Shown in pieces: positions 29,109 through 39,627 of a DNA stretch of 64,000 bases. The notes under the pieces were generated by a model. That model had not been told where the DNA came from and did no database searches. It saw nothing but the letters and a program-made list of their open reading frames with translations. Location of the stretch: NCBI GenBank assembly GCA_026125795.1, contig JAHCKM010000001.1:372001-436000 (forward strand). The letters are read 5' to 3'. Origin of the DNA: Burkholderiaceae bacterium (lineage in GTDB: Bacteria; Pseudomonadota; Gammaproteobacteria; Burkholderiales; Burkholderiaceae_C). Every line of letters starts with the position of its first letter. The first letter of the stretch is position 1. The translations under genes were made by a program, and so were the position numbers.

Positions 29109-29503
29109 CGATAGACAAGAAGGGGTCTGGCATGGGTTCATCGGGTCGACCGGGGAGTGGCCATCAGCGCGGCGTCAGCCTGATCGGCTTGTTGTTCTGG
29201 GCGATCGTCATCGGCTTCATCGGCTATGTGCTGGTGCGCGCGCTGCCCACGCTCAACGAGTACTTCACGATCCAGAGCGCGGTCAACAAGATCGCCGCAT
29301 CGAACCCGAGCACGGTCGGCGAGATACGAGCCCAGTTTGACAAGCAGAAGGAGATCGAATATTCGATCGCGTCGATCTCCGGCAAGGATCTCGACATCAC
29401 CAAGGAGAACGACCGTATCGTGATCCGCTTTGCCTACAACAAGGAGTTGGAGCTGATCGCGCCGGTGTACCTGCTCATCAAGTACGAGGGGCGATCGCGT
29501 TAG
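29105..29503 (+). CDS. DUF4845 membrane protein
   Basis: A 132-residue protein of the DUF4845 family, which almost always lies between lepB and rnc in beta- and gammaproteobacteria. One hydrophobic segment near residues 24-45 (VSLIGLLFWAIVIGFIGYVLV) resembles a pseudopilin-like N-terminus. The periplasmic part has YFTIQSAVNKIAASN and a conserved end YNKELELIAPVYLLIKYEG. Function unknown. It is translationally coupled to lepB (ATGA). Confidence 0.9.
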   Translation: MTIDKKGSGMGSSGRPGSGHQRGVSLIGLLFWAIVIGFIGYVLVRALPTLNEYFTIQSAVNKIAASNPSTVGEIRAQFDKQKEIEYSIASISGKDLDITKENDRIVIRFAYNKELELIAPVYLLIKYEGRSR

Positions 29504-29532
29504 GGCACGCGCGTTGCCGATCTCGATCTCGC

Positions 29533-30237
29533 ATGGATTCGCGCCTCGACGCCCTGCAAAAACGCCTCGGCCACCGCTTTGCTGAACAGGCGCTGCTGAC
29601 GCGCGCGTTGACCCACCGCAGCTTCGGTGCGGACCACAACGAGCGGTTGGAGTTTCTCGGCGACGCCGTGCTCAACCTCGCGGTGTCCACGCTGTTGTTC
29701 GAGCGCTTCGGCGGCTCCGACGAAGGTGATCTCACGCGCGTGCGCGCCCACCTTGTCAGAGAAGAGAGCCTGCACCGCGCCGCACTGGCGCTTGGGCTGC
29801 CCGACGTGATGCGCCTGTCCGAGGGCGAGGTGCGCGGCGGCGGCGCGCAGCGCCCGTCGATCCTGGCCGATGCGGTCGAGGCCCTGATCGGCGCCACCTA
29901 CGTCGACGGAGGCTTCGATCGTGCACTGGAGCTCGTGCGGCGTCTGTTCGGCGAGGTGATTGCCGCCAGCGAGGCGCACGCGTGGTCCAAGGACGCGAAG
30001 ACGGAACTGCAGGAGTGGTTGCAGGCGCGGCGCATCGCGGTGCCGTCGTACCGCATCGTCGGCACCACGGGTCAGGCGCATGCCCAAACCTTCGAGGTGG
30101 AATGCAGCATCCCGGCGTTGTCGTTGAGCCAATCCGGCCGCGGGCGCTCGCGCCGCGCCGCCGAGCAGGAGGCCGCGCGGCACATGCTCGATGCGCTGAA
30201 GGCGAGCGACCGGCCGGGCGGTCCGCTTAGATCGTGA
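29533..30237 (+). CDS. rnc: Ribonuclease III
   Basis: A 234-residue RNase III that processes rRNA precursors and double-stranded mRNA. The signature [15 protein letters not shown] carries E40 and D44. The second acidic pair is in [20 protein letters not shown]-terminal dsRBD begins near residue 155 ([11 protein letters not shown]) and ends [15 protein letters not shown]. It lies between DUF4845 and era, the usual order. Confidence 0.96.
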   Translation: MDSRLDALQKRLGHRFAEQALLTRALTHRSFGADHNERLEFLGDAVLNLAVSTLLFERFGGSDEGDLTRVRAHLVREESLHRAALALGLPDVMRLSEGEVRGGGAQRPSILADAVEALIGATYVDGGFDRALELVRRLFGEVIAASEAHAWSKDAKTELQEWLQARRIAVPSYRIVGTTGQAHAQTFEVECSIPALSLSQSGRGRSRRAAEQEAARHMLDALKASDRPGGPLRS

Positions 30238-30310
30238 GCCCGATGGCGCCTCCCGCCCGGTCGCTGCCCTCCGAGGAGGTACAGCGGACCGGCGGAGCCG
30301 GATCCGCCGC
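30238..30310. repeat. GC-rich palindromic gap (rnc-era)
   Basis: A 73-nt gap containing CCTCCGAGGAGG and CCGGCGGAGCCGG palindromes, similar in style to the other intergenic elements. No T-tract is present. It may act as an RNA-stability or processing hairpin between rnc and era. Confidence 0.35.
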
Positions 30311-31261
30311 GTGACCTTGGCTGAATCCAAACGCTCGGCTGCGCAACGTTGCGGCACGGTGGCGATCGTCGGGCGGCCCAATGTGGGCAAATCCACGCTG
30401 CTCAACGCCCTGGTCGGTCAGAAGATCAGCATCACGTCGCGCAAGGCGCAGACCACGCGGCATCGCATCGTCGGCGTGCGCACGCGCGGCAGCGCGCAGT
30501 TCGTGTTCCTGGACACGCCCGGCTTCCAGACCCGCCACGGCCAGGCGCTGAACCGCAACCTGAACCGCGCGGTGCGCGGCGCGTTGGCCGACGTGGATGT
30601 CGTGCTGCTGGTGGTCGAGGCCGGTCGTTTCGGACCCGACGATGCACGTGTGGTCGAGTTGTTGCCTGCCGGCCTGCCGACCGTGCTGGTGGCCAACAAG
30701 CTCGACACGGTGAGGCGCCGCGAAGACCTGCTGCCGTGGCTGCAGAAGCTGCCCGAGCGACACGCCTTCGCCGAATACGTGCCGATGTCGGCCGAACGCC
30801 ACGCCGATGTCGAACGGCTGCTCGACATCCTGGAGCCGCTCCTGCCGCCGCAGCCCTGGGCGTACGATCCGGACGCTCTCACAGACCGCAACGAGCGATT
30901 TCTGGCGGGCGAGATCGTGCGCGAGAAGCTGTTTCGCCTCACCGGTGACGAACTGCCGTACACGTCGACCGTCGTCGTCGACCGCTTCGAGGAAGAAACG
31001 GCGCCGCCCCGCAAGTCGGCGCATGGCAAGGCGCCGGGGCAGCGCCGGGTGCACATCGCCGCCACCATCGTCGTCGAACGGGATTCACACAAAGGCATCG
31101 TGATCGGCCAAGGCGGCGAGCGCCTCAAGCGCATCGGCACCGAGGCTCGCCACGAGCTGCAGCAGTTGCTCGATGCGCAGGTCGTGCTGGCACTTTGGGT
31201 GCAGGTGCGCTCGGGATGGGCCGACGACGAGAAGCACTTGCGCAGCTACGGCATCGAATGA
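30311..31261 (+). CDS. era: GTPase Era
   Basis: A 316-residue essential GTPase that binds the 3' end of 16S rRNA in 30S assembly. [37 protein letters not shown] and ANKLD are the GTPase motifs. The C-terminal KH domain carries [24 protein letters not shown]. The start is GTG at 30311, giving an N-terminal extension of about 15 residues before the G-domain. It follows rnc. Confidence 0.96.
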   Translation: MTLAESKRSAAQRCGTVAIVGRPNVGKSTLLNALVGQKISITSRKAQTTRHRIVGVRTRGSAQFVFLDTPGFQTRHGQALNRNLNRAVRGALADVDVVLLVVEAGRFGPDDARVVELLPAGLPTVLVANKLDTVRRREDLLPWLQKLPERHAFAEYVPMSAERHADVERLLDILEPLLPPQPWAYDPDALTDRNERFLAGEIVREKLFRLTGDELPYTSTVVVDRFEEETAPPRKSAHGKAPGQRRVHIAATIVVERDSHKGIVIGQGGERLKRIGTEARHELQQLLDAQVVLALWVQVRSGWADDEKHLRSYGIE

Positions 31262-31358
31262 GCTTCACCGGGCCGTTTCGACGGAGCTCGCTGCCCAGGA
31301 GCGACGAGGGGGCACCTTCGGAGCTCTGCGGGACGGCGCGTGGCGCCAAGGGGGCAGG

Positions 31359-32168
31359 GTGAACGACACCCGCCGCAGCGCCGCCGCGCACGTCGCCTAT
31401 GTGCTGCACAGCCACGACTGGAGCGAATCGAGCCTGATTCTCGAGCTGTTCACGCGCGAGGCCGGCCGCCTCGTTGCGGCGGCCAAGGGCGCCAAGCGGC
31501 CGACCTCGCAGCTGCGCGCCGCGCTGATGCCGTTTCAGCGCATCACGGTGCAGTTCGCGCGTACGCGCGGCGATGAGGGCGCCGAGGTGCGCACCCTGCG
31601 CAGCGCCGAGTGGGGGGGCCAGGCGGCGGCGCTGCATGGCGCAGCCTGGTTCGCCGGCTTCTACCTCAACGAGCTGCTGCTGCGCCTGCTGGCGCGTGAG
31701 GACGCGCATCCGCTGCTGTTCGATGCCTACACGGCGGCGCTCGGCGCGCTCGATGGCGGCGAGAGCCGCTCGGAGTCGGCGTTGCGCGCCTTTGAACTGC
31801 TGTTGCTACGCGAAACCGGCGTGCTGCCCGAGCTGCACCGTGTCACCCTGACCCAGGCGCCGGTGCATCCGAAGCGGCGCTATGGCTTGCGGGCGGATCA
31901 GGGCCTGGCCGAAGCGGCGGCTCAGGACACCTCGCTCAGCGGTGCTTGCTGTCTGGCACTGGCCCGGGCGCTGCAATCATGGCCGGCTGATGCCGCCAAC
32001 GCCGGTGCCTTCGCCGCCCTGCAGGAGGTTTGTGCAGCGGAGCTGCAACCCCTGAAGGCTCAGCTGCGGGCGCAGCTTCACTATCATCTGGGCGGTGCCC
32101 CGCTGCGCACACGCCAGATGATGATCGACGCGCAGCGGCTGTTCGAGCCCGGACCCCCCAGACGATGA
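31359..32168 (+). CDS. recO: DNA repair protein RecO
   Basis: A 269-residue RecO, acting with RecF/RecR to load RecA. The GTG at 31359 has AAGGGGG 5 nt upstream. The OB-fold N-domain is visible (HVAYVLHSHDWSESSLILELFTREAGRL, RPTSQLRAALMPFQ). The helical C-domain has FYLNELLLRLLAREDAHPLLF and ends LHYHLGGAPLRTRQMM. Zinc cysteines seen in some RecO proteins are not evident. The stop overlaps the pdxJ ATG (ATGA). Confidence 0.93.
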   Translation: MNDTRRSAAAHVAYVLHSHDWSESSLILELFTREAGRLVAAAKGAKRPTSQLRAALMPFQRITVQFARTRGDEGAEVRTLRSAEWGGQAAALHGAAWFAGFYLNELLLRLLAREDAHPLLFDAYTAALGALDGGESRSESALRAFELLLLRETGVLPELHRVTLTQAPVHPKRRYGLRADQGLAEAAAQDTSLSGACCLALARALQSWPADAANAGAFAALQEVCAAELQPLKAQLRAQLHYHLGGAPLRTRQMMIDAQRLFEPGPPRR

Positions 32169-32959
32169 ACCCGATGGTCGCTCCCGAGGCGTTCGCGCGC
32201 GACGCGCGCACCGCGTTGTCGGTCAACGTCAACAAGATCGCGCTGCTGCGCAACTCGCGCCACCTCGACATCCCCAACGTGGTGGCACTGGCGCGCATCG
32301 CACTGGAGGCCGGCGCCCAAGGCATCACGGTGCACCCCCGGCCCGACCAGCGCCACATTCGCTCGCACGACGTGCACGACCTCGCCGCCCTGATGCGGCA
32401 GTGGCCGCATGCGGAGTACAACATCGAGGGCAATCCGTCGCACAACCTGATGCAGTTCGTGCGCGAGCTCAAACCGCACCAGTGCACGCTGGTGCCCGAC
32501 AGCGAAAGCCAGTTCACATCCGACCACGGCTACGACCTGCCGCGCGACAGCGCCGCGCTGAAAGCCCTGGTCGACGAACTGCGATCGCTCGGTGTTCGCA
32601 TCAGTCTGTTCATGGATCCGCTGCCTGGGGCGATGCGCCACGCCGCCGAGCTGGGCGTCGATCGCGTCGAGCTGTACACCGAGCCGTACGCCAGGGCGCA
32701 CGGCACGCCCGAGCAGGCCGCACAATTGGCGCGTTATGTGGCCGCTGCGCAAGCGGCGCAGGCCGTCGGCCTGGGCGTCAACGCCGGCCACGACCTGAAC
32801 CGCGACAACCTCACCGATTTCCTGCGCGCCCTACCCGGCGTGCTTGAAGTGTCGATCGGCCACGCGTTGATCGCCGATGCGCTCGAGCTCGGCATGTCGG
32901 CCACGGTGCGCGCCTACCAGCGCTGCATCGATCTGGCGCAGGCGGCGCCCGCGCGATGA
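32165..32959 (+). CDS. pdxJ: Pyridoxine 5'-phosphate synthase
   Basis: A 264-residue TIM barrel that makes pyridoxine-5-phosphate from 3-amino-2-oxopropyl phosphate and deoxyxylulose phosphate. Conserved blocks are [81 protein letters not shown] and [12 protein letters not shown]. The start is set by the ATGA overlap with recO, and the stop overlaps acpS the same way. Confidence 0.96.
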   Translation: MNPMVAPEAFARDARTALSVNVNKIALLRNSRHLDIPNVVALARIALEAGAQGITVHPRPDQRHIRSHDVHDLAALMRQWPHAEYNIEGNPSHNLMQFVRELKPHQCTLVPDSESQFTSDHGYDLPRDSAALKALVDELRSLGVRISLFMDPLPGAMRHAAELGVDRVELYTEPYARAHGTPEQAAQLARYVAAAQAAQAVGLGVNAGHDLNRDNLTDFLRALPGVLEVSIGHALIADALELGMSATVRAYQRCIDLAQAAPAR

Positions 32960-33351
32960 TCGTCGGCATCGGCACCGACGTGTGCAGCATCGATCGCATC
33001 GCCGCCGCGGTGCAGCGCCACGGCGATCGTTTTGCGCAGCGGGTGCTTGGCATCGACGAGTGGCGCGTGTACGAGGCGCGGCGCGCCCGCGTGGCCAAGC
33101 GCGGCATGAGCTACCTGGCCACGCGGTTCGCCGCCAAGGAAGCCTTTTCCAAGGCCATCGGCCTGGGCATGCGCATGCCGATGACCTGGCGCGCCTGCGA
33201 GGTGATCAATGCACCGGGCGGGCGGCCCGAGATCCGGCTCCATGGCGAGCTGGCGCGCTGGTTCGATGAGCGCCGCTGGCGTGCCTTTGTCAGCGTCAGC
33301 GACGAGATCAACGTGGCGACTGCGTTCGTCGTGGTCGAGAAAGACGGCTGA
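32956..33351 (+). CDS. acpS: Holo-ACP synthase
   Basis: A 131-residue AcpS that transfers 4'-phosphopantetheine to S37 of [15 protein letters not shown] carries the Mg-binding Asp, and [15 protein letters not shown] the Glu. The length is normal. It is coupled to pdxJ by ATGA. Confidence 0.96.
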   Translation: MIVGIGTDVCSIDRIAAAVQRHGDRFAQRVLGIDEWRVYEARRARVAKRGMSYLATRFAAKEAFSKAIGLGMRMPMTWRACEVINAPGGRPEIRLHGELARWFDERRWRAFVSVSDEINVATAFVVVEKDG

Positions 33352-33356
33352 AATGA

Positions 33357-33428
33357 CCCCCATGCTCACTTCGTTCGCTGCCCCCCGAGGGGGCGCGTCT
33401 GTGCCTTCGGGCGGCCGGGCGGCGCAGA
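33357..33428. repeat. Hairpin-rich intergenic element (acpS-nagZ)
   Basis: GCCCCC-CGA-GGGGGC (33380-33394) is a perfect 6-bp hairpin. GTCTGTGCC and GGCGCAGAC flank a second one. CTCACTTCGTTCGCTG here is also found inside the long repeat at 63.44 kb. It is part of the dispersed palindromic family; no T-tract. Confidence 0.5.
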
Positions 33429-33429
33429 C

Positions 33430-34488
33430 ATGAACCTTCACGCACCGCTGGTGCTCGACGTGGCCGGTCTCGCCTTGAACGACGATGATCGACGACGGCT
33501 GCAGAACCCGCTGACCGGCGGCCTGATCCTGTTTGCGCGCAACTGGCAGGACCGTCGCCAGCTCACCGAGTTGACGGCAGAGGTCAAGTCGCTGCGGCCC
33601 GATCTGCTGATCTGCGTGGATCACGAAGGTGGGCGCGTGCAGCGCTTTCGCAGCGACGGCTTCAGCGTGCTGGCGCCCATGCGCGCGCTGGGAGAGCTGT
33701 GGATGCGCGATGCGATGCGCGCGACCGATGCCGCCACCGCCACCGGCCACGTGCTCGGCGCGGAGCTGCGTGCCTGCGGCGTCGATCTGAGCTTCGCGCC
33801 GGTGCTCGACCTCGACCATGGTGGCAGCACCGTGATCGGCGACCGCGCGTTCCATCGCGATGCGCGTGTGGTGAGCGTGCTGGCCAAGAGCCTCATGCAC
33901 GGTCTGCTGCTGGCCGGCATGGCCAACTGCGGCAAGCACTTTCCCGGGCACGGACATGTCAAGGCGGACAGCCACGTCGACGTTCCGGTCGACCACCGCA
34001 GCCTGAAGGCGCTGCTGGCCGACGACGCCGCGCCGTACGGCTGGTTGAGCACCAGCTTGGCCAGCGTGATGCCGGCGCACGTGGTGTATGACAAGGTCGA
34101 TTCGCGTCCGGCGGGATTCTCAACGCGCTGGTTGCAGGACATCCTGCGCGCGCAGCTGGGCTTTGGTGGCGCGATCTTCAGCGACGATCTGAGCATGGCC
34201 GGTGCGCGCCAGCTCGACGGGCGCGAGCTGAGCTACACCGAAGCGGCCGTGGCAGCCCTGCAGGCCGGGTGCGACATGGTGCTGTTGTGCAACCAGTCGG
34301 TCGACGGTGGTGCGGCGGTCGATGCCTTGCTTGACGGCCTGTCGGCCGCGCGATCGGCCGGCCAGTGGCAGGCCAGCGAAGCCAGCGAAGCGCGCCGCCT
34401 GGCGTTGCTGCCGGTCAGTGCCCCATTGCCGTGGGATGTACTGATGCGATCGAGCGCATACAGGCACGCGCTCGATCGCCTGGCCTGA
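33430..34488 (+). CDS. nagZ: Beta-N-acetylhexosaminidase NagZ
   Basis: A 352-residue GH3 enzyme that removes GlcNAc from anhydromuropeptides during cell-wall recycling. The GH3 signature is KHFPGHGHVKADSHVDVPV. The catalytic Asp is in FSDDLSMAGA. LILFARNW, ICVDHEGGRVQRF and the early LDVAGLALNDDDRR fit the cytoplasmic NagZ type. It ends the acpS-nagZ run and converges with rne. Confidence 0.95.
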   Translation: MNLHAPLVLDVAGLALNDDDRRRLQNPLTGGLILFARNWQDRRQLTELTAEVKSLRPDLLICVDHEGGRVQRFRSDGFSVLAPMRALGELWMRDAMRATDAATATGHVLGAELRACGVDLSFAPVLDLDHGGSTVIGDRAFHRDARVVSVLAKSLMHGLLLAGMANCGKHFPGHGHVKADSHVDVPVDHRSLKALLADDAAPYGWLSTSLASVMPAHVVYDKVDSRPAGFSTRWLQDILRAQLGFGGAIFSDDLSMAGARQLDGRELSYTEAAVAALQAGCDMVLLCNQSVDGGAAVDALLDGLSAARSAGQWQASEASEARRLALLPVSAPLPWDVLMRSSAYRHALDRLA

Positions 34489-34501
34489 AGCGGCGCGGGG
34501 T

Positions 34502-37318
34502 TCAGCCCGGCGGCAGACCCTGCTGCCCCGCCTGCCGTTCGAACGGCAGCGCGATCTGCGACAGGTCTTTGCGCGTCTCCACCAGCACCAATGGTCCGTC
34601 GTCGGGCAGCACCACCGGCTTGCGCTCGCGCGGCACGTGCGGCGGCATCGGCTCGGCCGCGATCGCCTGCTGGACCGCCTGCACCTTGTCGGCATCCGAG
34701 TGCACCCATTGCAGGCCGGCGCCGTCGGCGAGTTGCTGCAGATCGGACAGCGGCAGCTCGAAGCTCGGCACCGTCGGCATCGCGGCCGGCGCACGTGACA
34801 CCGCGGGTGCGCTGGCGCCGTTGCCGGCGTGCACTTCGGCCGGTGCGACTGGCGCTGGCGCCGCACGATCGTCAGCCGCCGGGCGGGGCGTTTGTGCAAC
34901 CACAGGTTCGTCGCGTCGCGGCTCCGGCTCGATTGCGGCCACAGCATCGTCCGGGCTCGGCACCGCGAGGTCGACGGCGGCGCCGGCGGCTGCAGCGGGC
35001 TCGAAGCCGGCTTCGTCGCGCCGACCACCACCGCGGCGGCGACGGCGGCGACGGCCTTCGCGTTCTCCGTCGCCGGCTTCAACGGGGCTTTCGTCCACCG
35101 GGATCGTGTCGACAAAGGTGGCCGGCGCTGCGGCCTGTGTGCCGCCGGCGGGCCGATCCTCCCGCGGTGGACGCGGGCCGCGTGCGCCGCTGGCATCGGT
35201 GCGGGCCTCGCCGCGCGCTGGCGCGGCACCGGTCGGCGTGCCTTCGCTGCGCTCGCCACGTTCGCCGCGTCCGCGGCGACGACCCTCGTCTCCACGTGCT
35301 TCGCCGCGTGCGGCTTCGCGCTCGCCACGTCCATCACGGTCGCCGGCGCGCGCCGGGCGCTCCCCGCGTTCGCCGCGATCCGGGCGTTCACCGCGTTCTG
35401 CGCGCTCGCTCCGTTCGCCGCGTTCGCCGCCGCGTTCCCCGCGTTCGCCACCACGTCCGCCGCGACCGCGGCCGCCGCGCTCGCCGCGCCGGCCGTCCCG
35501 ACCGGAGGTGCCTTCACGCTCCTTGCGCGCCGGCTCGGGCGATGCCATGGGCGCTTCGGCCGCCATCGGCTGCGGCGTCTCGCTGCTGCCACCGAACAGT
35601 TTCTTCAGCCAGGCCTTGAAACCGGTGTGCGCCGGCTCGGGCGCAGCCATCGGTGCAGGCTTGGCCACGGGAGCCGGCGCCGGCGGCTCGGCCGGCTTGG
35701 GCGGCGACACCGGCGCCGGCTGGTCGGGCAGCACGCCCTTGATCACCGGCTCCTGCTTGACCTTGGCCTTCTCGCGACGCGATATCGACACCTCGTCGTC
35801 GGGCTCCTCGATCATCGTGTAGCTGGCCTGCAGGTTCTCCAGGCGCGGGTCGTCATGGCGCAGGCGCTCGAGCTTGTAGTTGGGCGTTTCGAGGTGTTTG
35901 TTGGGCACCAGCAGCACGGTGACGCGCTGCTTGAGTTCGATCTTGGTGATCTCGGTGCGCTTCTCGTTGAGCAGGAAACTCGTCACCTCCACCGGCACCT
36001 GCACGTGCACGGCGGCGGTGTTGTCCTTCATCGACTCCTCTTGGATGATGCGCAGGATCTGCAGCGCGCTCGATTCGGTGTCGCGGATGTGGCCGGTGCC
36101 GTTGCAGCGCGGGCAGGTGATGTGGTTGCCTTCGGAGAGCGCCGGGCGCAGCCGCTGCCGGCTCAGTTCCAGCAGGCCGAACTTCGAGATCGACGAGAAC
36201 TGCACACGGGCGCGGTCGTAGCGCATGGCATCACGCAGCCGCTGCTCGACCTCGCGCCGGTTCTTCGACTCTTCCATGTCGATGAAGTCGACCACGATCA
36301 GGCCGCCCAGATCGCGCAGCCGCATCTGGCGCGCGATTTCGTCGGCCGCCTCCAGGTTGGTGCGCGTGGCGGTTTCCTCGATGTCGCCGCCGCGCGTCGC
36401 GCGCGCCGAGTTGACGTCGATCGACACCAGCGCCTCGGTGTGGTCGATCACGATCGCGCCGCCGGCCGGCAGGGTCACCGTGCGGGAGAACGCCGTCTCG
36501 ATCTGGTGCTCGATCTGGAAGCGGCTGAACAGCGCCGCATCGTCCCGATAGCGCTTGACCTTGGGTGCCGACTCCGGCATCACGTGGTTCATGAACTGGT
36601 GCGCCTGATCGTAGATGTCGTCGGTGTCGATCAGGATCTCGCCGATGTCGGCGGTGAAGTAGTCGCGGATCGCACGGATGACGAGCGAGCTCTCCTGGTA
36701 GATCAGGAACGCCCCCTTGCCGGCCTTGCTGGCTTCGTCGATCGCGGACCACAGCTTGAGCATGTAGTTCAGGTCCCACTGCAGTTCGGCGGCCGAGCGT
36801 CCGATGCCGGCGGTTCGGGCGATCAGGCTCATGCCTTTGGGATAGTCCAGCTGGTCGAGGTTTTCCTTCAGCTCCTCGCGGTCCTCGCCCTCGATGCGCC
36901 GGCTCACGCCGCCGCCGCGCGGGTTGTTGGGCATCAGCACCAGATACCGGCCCGCCAGCGAGATGAAGGTGGTGAGCGCCGCACCTTTGTTGCCGCGCTC
37001 CTCCTTCTCCACCTGCACCAGCAGTTCCTGGCCTTCCTTGATTGCGTCCTTGATGGTGGCGTTCTTCACGTCCGAGCCGTCGCGGAAGTAGGTGCGCGAG
37101 ATTTCCTTGAACGGCAGGAAGCCGTGGCGGTCCTCGCCGTAGTCGACGAAACACGCCTCGAGCGACGGCTCGACGCGCGTCACCACCGCCTTGTAGATAT
37201 TGCCCTTGCGCTGCTCGCGCCCTTCGAGCTCGGTTTCGAAATCGAGCAGCTTCTGGCCATCAACGATGGCCAGGCGCCGCTCTTCCGCCTGGGTGGCGTT
37301 GATCAGCATGCGTTTCAT
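34502..37318 (-). CDS. rne: Ribonuclease E
   Basis: A 938-residue RNase E. The S1 domain occupies about 35-125. The catalytic metal ligands are D301 (SIDVNSAR) and D344 (VVDFIDM), and the zinc-link cysteines C402 and C405 (CPRC), matching E. coli 303/346/404/407 closely. ATG 37318 ([10 protein letters not shown]) has GAGGAG 5 nt upstream. After about residue 500 the chain is disordered, with a Pro/Ala stretch and a long Arg-Gly-Glu-rich segment (repeats of RGERGG), probably the RNA- and degradosome-binding scaffold. The length separates it from RNase G (about 490). It has a long upstream leader, described separately. Confidence 0.96.
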   Translation of the reverse strand: MKRMLINATQAEERRLAIVDGQKLLDFETELEGREQRKGNIYKAVVTRVEPSLEACFVDYGEDRHGFLPFKEISRTYFRDGSDVKNATIKDAIKEGQELLVQVEKEERGNKGAALTTFISLAGRYLVLMPNNPRGGGVSRRIEGEDREELKENLDQLDYPKGMSLIARTAGIGRSAAELQWDLNYMLKLWSAIDEASKAGKGAFLIYQESSLVIRAIRDYFTADIGEILIDTDDIYDQAHQFMNHVMPESAPKVKRYRDDAALFSRFQIEHQIETAFSRTVTLPAGGAIVIDHTEALVSIDVNSARATRGGDIEETATRTNLEAADEIARQMRLRDLGGLIVVDFIDMEESKNRREVEQRLRDAMRYDRARVQFSSISKFGLLELSRQRLRPALSEGNHITCPRCNGTGHIRDTESSALQILRIIQEESMKDNTAAVHVQVPVEVTSFLLNEKRTEITKIELKQRVTVLLVPNKHLETPNYKLERLRHDDPRLENLQASYTMIEEPDDEVSISRREKAKVKQEPVIKGVLPDQPAPVSPPKPAEPPAPAPVAKPAPMAAPEPAHTGFKAWLKKLFGGSSETPQPMAAEAPMASPEPARKEREGTSGRDGRRGERGGRGRGGRGGERGERGGERGERSERAERGERPDRGERGERPARAGDRDGRGEREAARGEARGDEGRRRGRGERGERSEGTPTGAAPARGEARTDASGARGPRPPREDRPAGGTQAAAPATFVDTIPVDESPVEAGDGEREGRRRRRRRGGGRRDEAGFEPAAAAGAAVDLAVPSPDDAVAAIEPEPRRDEPVVAQTPRPAADDRAAPAPVAPAEVHAGNGASAPAVSRAPAAMPTVPSFELPLSDLQQLADGAGLQWVHSDADKVQAVQQAIAAEPMPPHVPRERKPVVLPDDGPLVLVETRKDLSQIALPFERQAGQQGLPPG

Positions 37319-37967
37319 GTGCACTCCTCATCGGGTGCAACGCGGCCGTCTCGGATGGCGCGCGCACACCCCATTTCGATCCGCAGGCCTCGGGGCCGCG
37401 GACCCATCAATGCACGAGCAACGCTGAAAAAGTCCCTAGCGAAGAAAACTGCCCGGGGCCTAAACCGCTGCCGAGACGGCAGCGAGGTTCACGGTGGGGC
37501 GGCGTGCAGCGAGGCGCTGGAGGCGGCCGGCATGGCCCGCGGCGCGATGGGATGCATCGCGGCGGCCCCGGGCTCGCGTGCGCGGCAGACAGCCGGCGCG
37601 CGCGGACACGGCATGCGCGAGCGGTTGGCGCTCAGGCGTGCTCAAGGGCGGCAGGAGGGGCGACATGCTAGCGACCGGTTCGTGTTCGCTGCGATGGGCA
37701 GGTGCCTTGTGAGCGGCACCCGCCGCGATTGACCTTTTCTTTCCCGATGGACGGGAGGGCTTGTTCGACGTTGTTCTTCCACCACCGATCGATGCGCGGC
37801 CACGTCACGTTGGGAAGCGGCCCGGCTCACCGGCTCGGCGGTGTTGCATCACCAAAGAACTGCGCGCTGGCTAAGGCGCGCCTCAGCCACGACCGTCTTG
37901 CGTACCGGGTTCGCCGAGTAAACTCAAAGCAAATCAAGTACTTGCAGCACGAATCGTGGTCCGCCGC
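37319..37967 (-). other. Long rne leader (about 640 nt)
   Basis: No gene fits here. A minus-strand TATAAT (37968-37973) suggests that the rne transcript starts near 37961 and carries an approximately 640-nt 5' UTR ending in GAGGAG before the ATG. E. coli rne has a long structured leader used for autoregulation by RNase E, and this leader is a natural candidate for the same (inference). The stretch also overlaps the possible start region of rluC on the other strand. Confidence 0.5.
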
Positions 37968-38960
37968 ATTATAGACGCGCCGGCGCCGGCGCTCGCAGCC
38001 GGCGCCACAGCCCGTGCGGCCGTGCAGCGTGTCAATGTTGACGAAGGTTCCGCCGGTCAGCGCCTCGACAACTTTCTGCTGCGGCTGCTGAAGGGCGTGC
38101 CCAAGACCCACGTGTACCGGGTGATCCGCTCGGGCGAGGTGCGCGTCAACCGCGGTCGAGCCAGCGCCGACACGCGCCTTGCGCTCGGCGACGAGGTGCG
38201 CGTGCCGCCGGTGCGCACCGCCGAGCGTGCGAGCGCGGCGCCGGCGCGCGAGTTTTCGGTGCTGTTCGAAGACGAGCACCTCATCGCGGTCGACAAGCCG
38301 GCGGGCGTGGCGGTGCACGGCGGCAGCGGCGTCAGCTTCGGCGTGATCGAGCAGCTGCGCAGCGCGCGCCCGCAGGCGCGTTTTCTCGAGCTGGTGCACC
38401 GGCTCGACAAGCAGACCTCGGGCGTGCTGCTGCTGGCCAAGAAGCGCAGTGCGCTCACCCGGCTGCAGGACCAGTTTCGCGCCCGCAAGACCGACAAGAC
38501 CTATGCCGCCTTGGTGGTCGGCGCGTGGCCGGCCTCGAAGAAAGTGATCGACGTGGCGTTGCACAAGTTCGAGGGAGCCGACGGGCGCCGCCGCGTGCGT
38601 GCGGTGGACGATGCCGACGCCGACGGCCGGCGCTCGATCACGCTGGTGAAAGTGGTGCAGCACCTGCAGAACTACACCCAGCTCGACGTGACCATCAAGA
38701 CCGGCCGCACGCACCAGATCCGCGTGCACCTGGCGCACGCAGGCCACCCGATCGTCGGCGACGACCAGTACGGCGACTTCGAGCTCAACCGACAGCTGGC
38801 GCGCGGCGTCGGCCTGGATGGCGTGCGCTTCGATCGCATGTTCCTGCATGCCCGCCGTTTGGCTTTCGATCACCCCGCCAGCGGCGAACGCCTGCAGCTC
38901 GAGTCGCCGCTGCCGGCCGAGTGCGTCAGACTGCTGGCGGCCCTGTCCGAGCCGCATTGA
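37956..38960 (+). CDS. rluC: 23S rRNA pseudouridine synthase RluC
   Basis: A 334-residue RluA-family enzyme with an N-terminal S4 domain (RLDNFLLRLLKGVPKTHVYRVIRSGEVRVN) and catalytic D151 in HRLDKQTSGVLLLAKK. KTGRTHQIRVHLAHAGHPI is also typical. Neighbouring rne divergently is the classic RluC context. The start is uncertain: GTG 37956 overlaps the rne promoter; a GTG at 38022 (just before RVNVDEGSAGQ) would give the usual length. Confidence 0.92.
   Translation: MVRRIIDAPAPALAAGATARAAVQRVNVDEGSAGQRLDNFLLRLLKGVPKTHVYRVIRSGEVRVNRGRASADTRLALGDEVRVPPVRTAERASAAPAREFSVLFEDEHLIAVDKPAGVAVHGGSGVSFGVIEQLRSARPQARFLELVHRLDKQTSGVLLLAKKRSALTRLQDQFRARKTDKTYAALVVGAWPASKKVIDVALHKFEGADGRRRVRAVDDADADGRRSITLVKVVQHLQNYTQLDVTIKTGRTHQIRVHLAHAGHPIVGDDQYGDFELNRQLARGVGLDGVRFDRMFLHARRLAFDHPASGERLQLESPLPAECVRLLAALSEPH
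37968..37973 (-). promoter_or_regulatory. -10 element of rne
   Basis: A perfect TATAAT reading toward rne (GTCTATAATGCG on the minus strand). No clear -35 is seen. On the plus strand the same bases read ATTATA and could serve rluC, but consensus favours the minus strand. Confidence 0.5.
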
Positions 38961-38967
38961 CATTGAC

Positions 38968-39627
38968 ATGACGAGCCACCGTTTCGACCTGATCGCTTTC
39001 GACTGGGACGGCACGCTGTTCGATTCCACCGCGCTGATCGTGCGCTGCATCCAGCAGGCGTGTGCCGATGTGGGCGTGGTGGTGCCGAGCGACGAGCAGG
39101 CGGCCTTCGTCATCGGGCTCGGACTGCACGACGCGCTGGCGCATGCCGCGCCGGGTCTGCCGCCCGAGCGATACCCGGAGCTTGGACGGCGGTACCGCCA
39201 TCACTACTTCGAGCGCCAGCACGAGCTGGTGCTGTTCCCCGGCGCGCTGCAGCTGCTGCAGGCGCTGAAAGCGCGCCGTCAGCGCATTGCGGTGGCCACC
39301 GGCAAAGCCCGGCGCGGCCTGGACGCCGCGCTGGACAGTGTGCAACTGAGGGACCTGTTCGATGCCACCCGCACCGCCGATGAAACCGCGAGCAAGCCCG
39401 ATCCGCGCATGCTGCTGGAGCTCATGCACGAGTGCGGCAGCACGCCCGAGCGCACGCTGATGATCGGTGACACCACGCACGACCTGCAGCTGGCGGCCAA
39501 CGCCGGCACGCCTTGCGTCGCCGTGAGCTACGGCGCGCACAGCTACGAGGCGTTCGCCGAGTTCAAGCCGCTGTTCGTTGCGCACTCCACGCGCGAGCTG
39601 CACGACTGGCTCTTGATCCATGGGTGA
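38968..39627 (+). CDS. HAD-family hydrolase, Gph-like
   Basis: A 219-residue HAD phosphatase. Motif I is FDWDGTLFDS (D12, D14), motif II AVATGKARRG, motif III SKPDPRMLLEL, motif IV MIGDTTHDLQLA. The cap lies between residues 20 and 85. It resembles phosphoglycolate phosphatase or pyrimidine-nucleotidase-like proteins encoded downstream of rluC in betaproteobacteria. Exact substrate unknown. Its end overlaps the Rieske gene by 8 nt. Confidence 0.9.
   Translation: MTSHRFDLIAFDWDGTLFDSTALIVRCIQQACADVGVVVPSDEQAAFVIGLGLHDALAHAAPGLPPERYPELGRRYRHHYFERQHELVLFPGALQLLQALKARRQRIAVATGKARRGLDAALDSVQLRDLFDATRTADETASKPDPRMLLELMHECGSTPERTLMIGDTTHDLQLAANAGTPCVAVSYGAHSYEAFAEFKPLFVAHSTRELHDWLLIHG

Noticed and set aside
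34829-37732. Very long plus-strand open frame opposite rne
   Set aside because: It is antisense to a clear RNase E gene, has Ala/Arg/His-rich composition typical of shadow frames in high-GC DNA, and shows no known motif.
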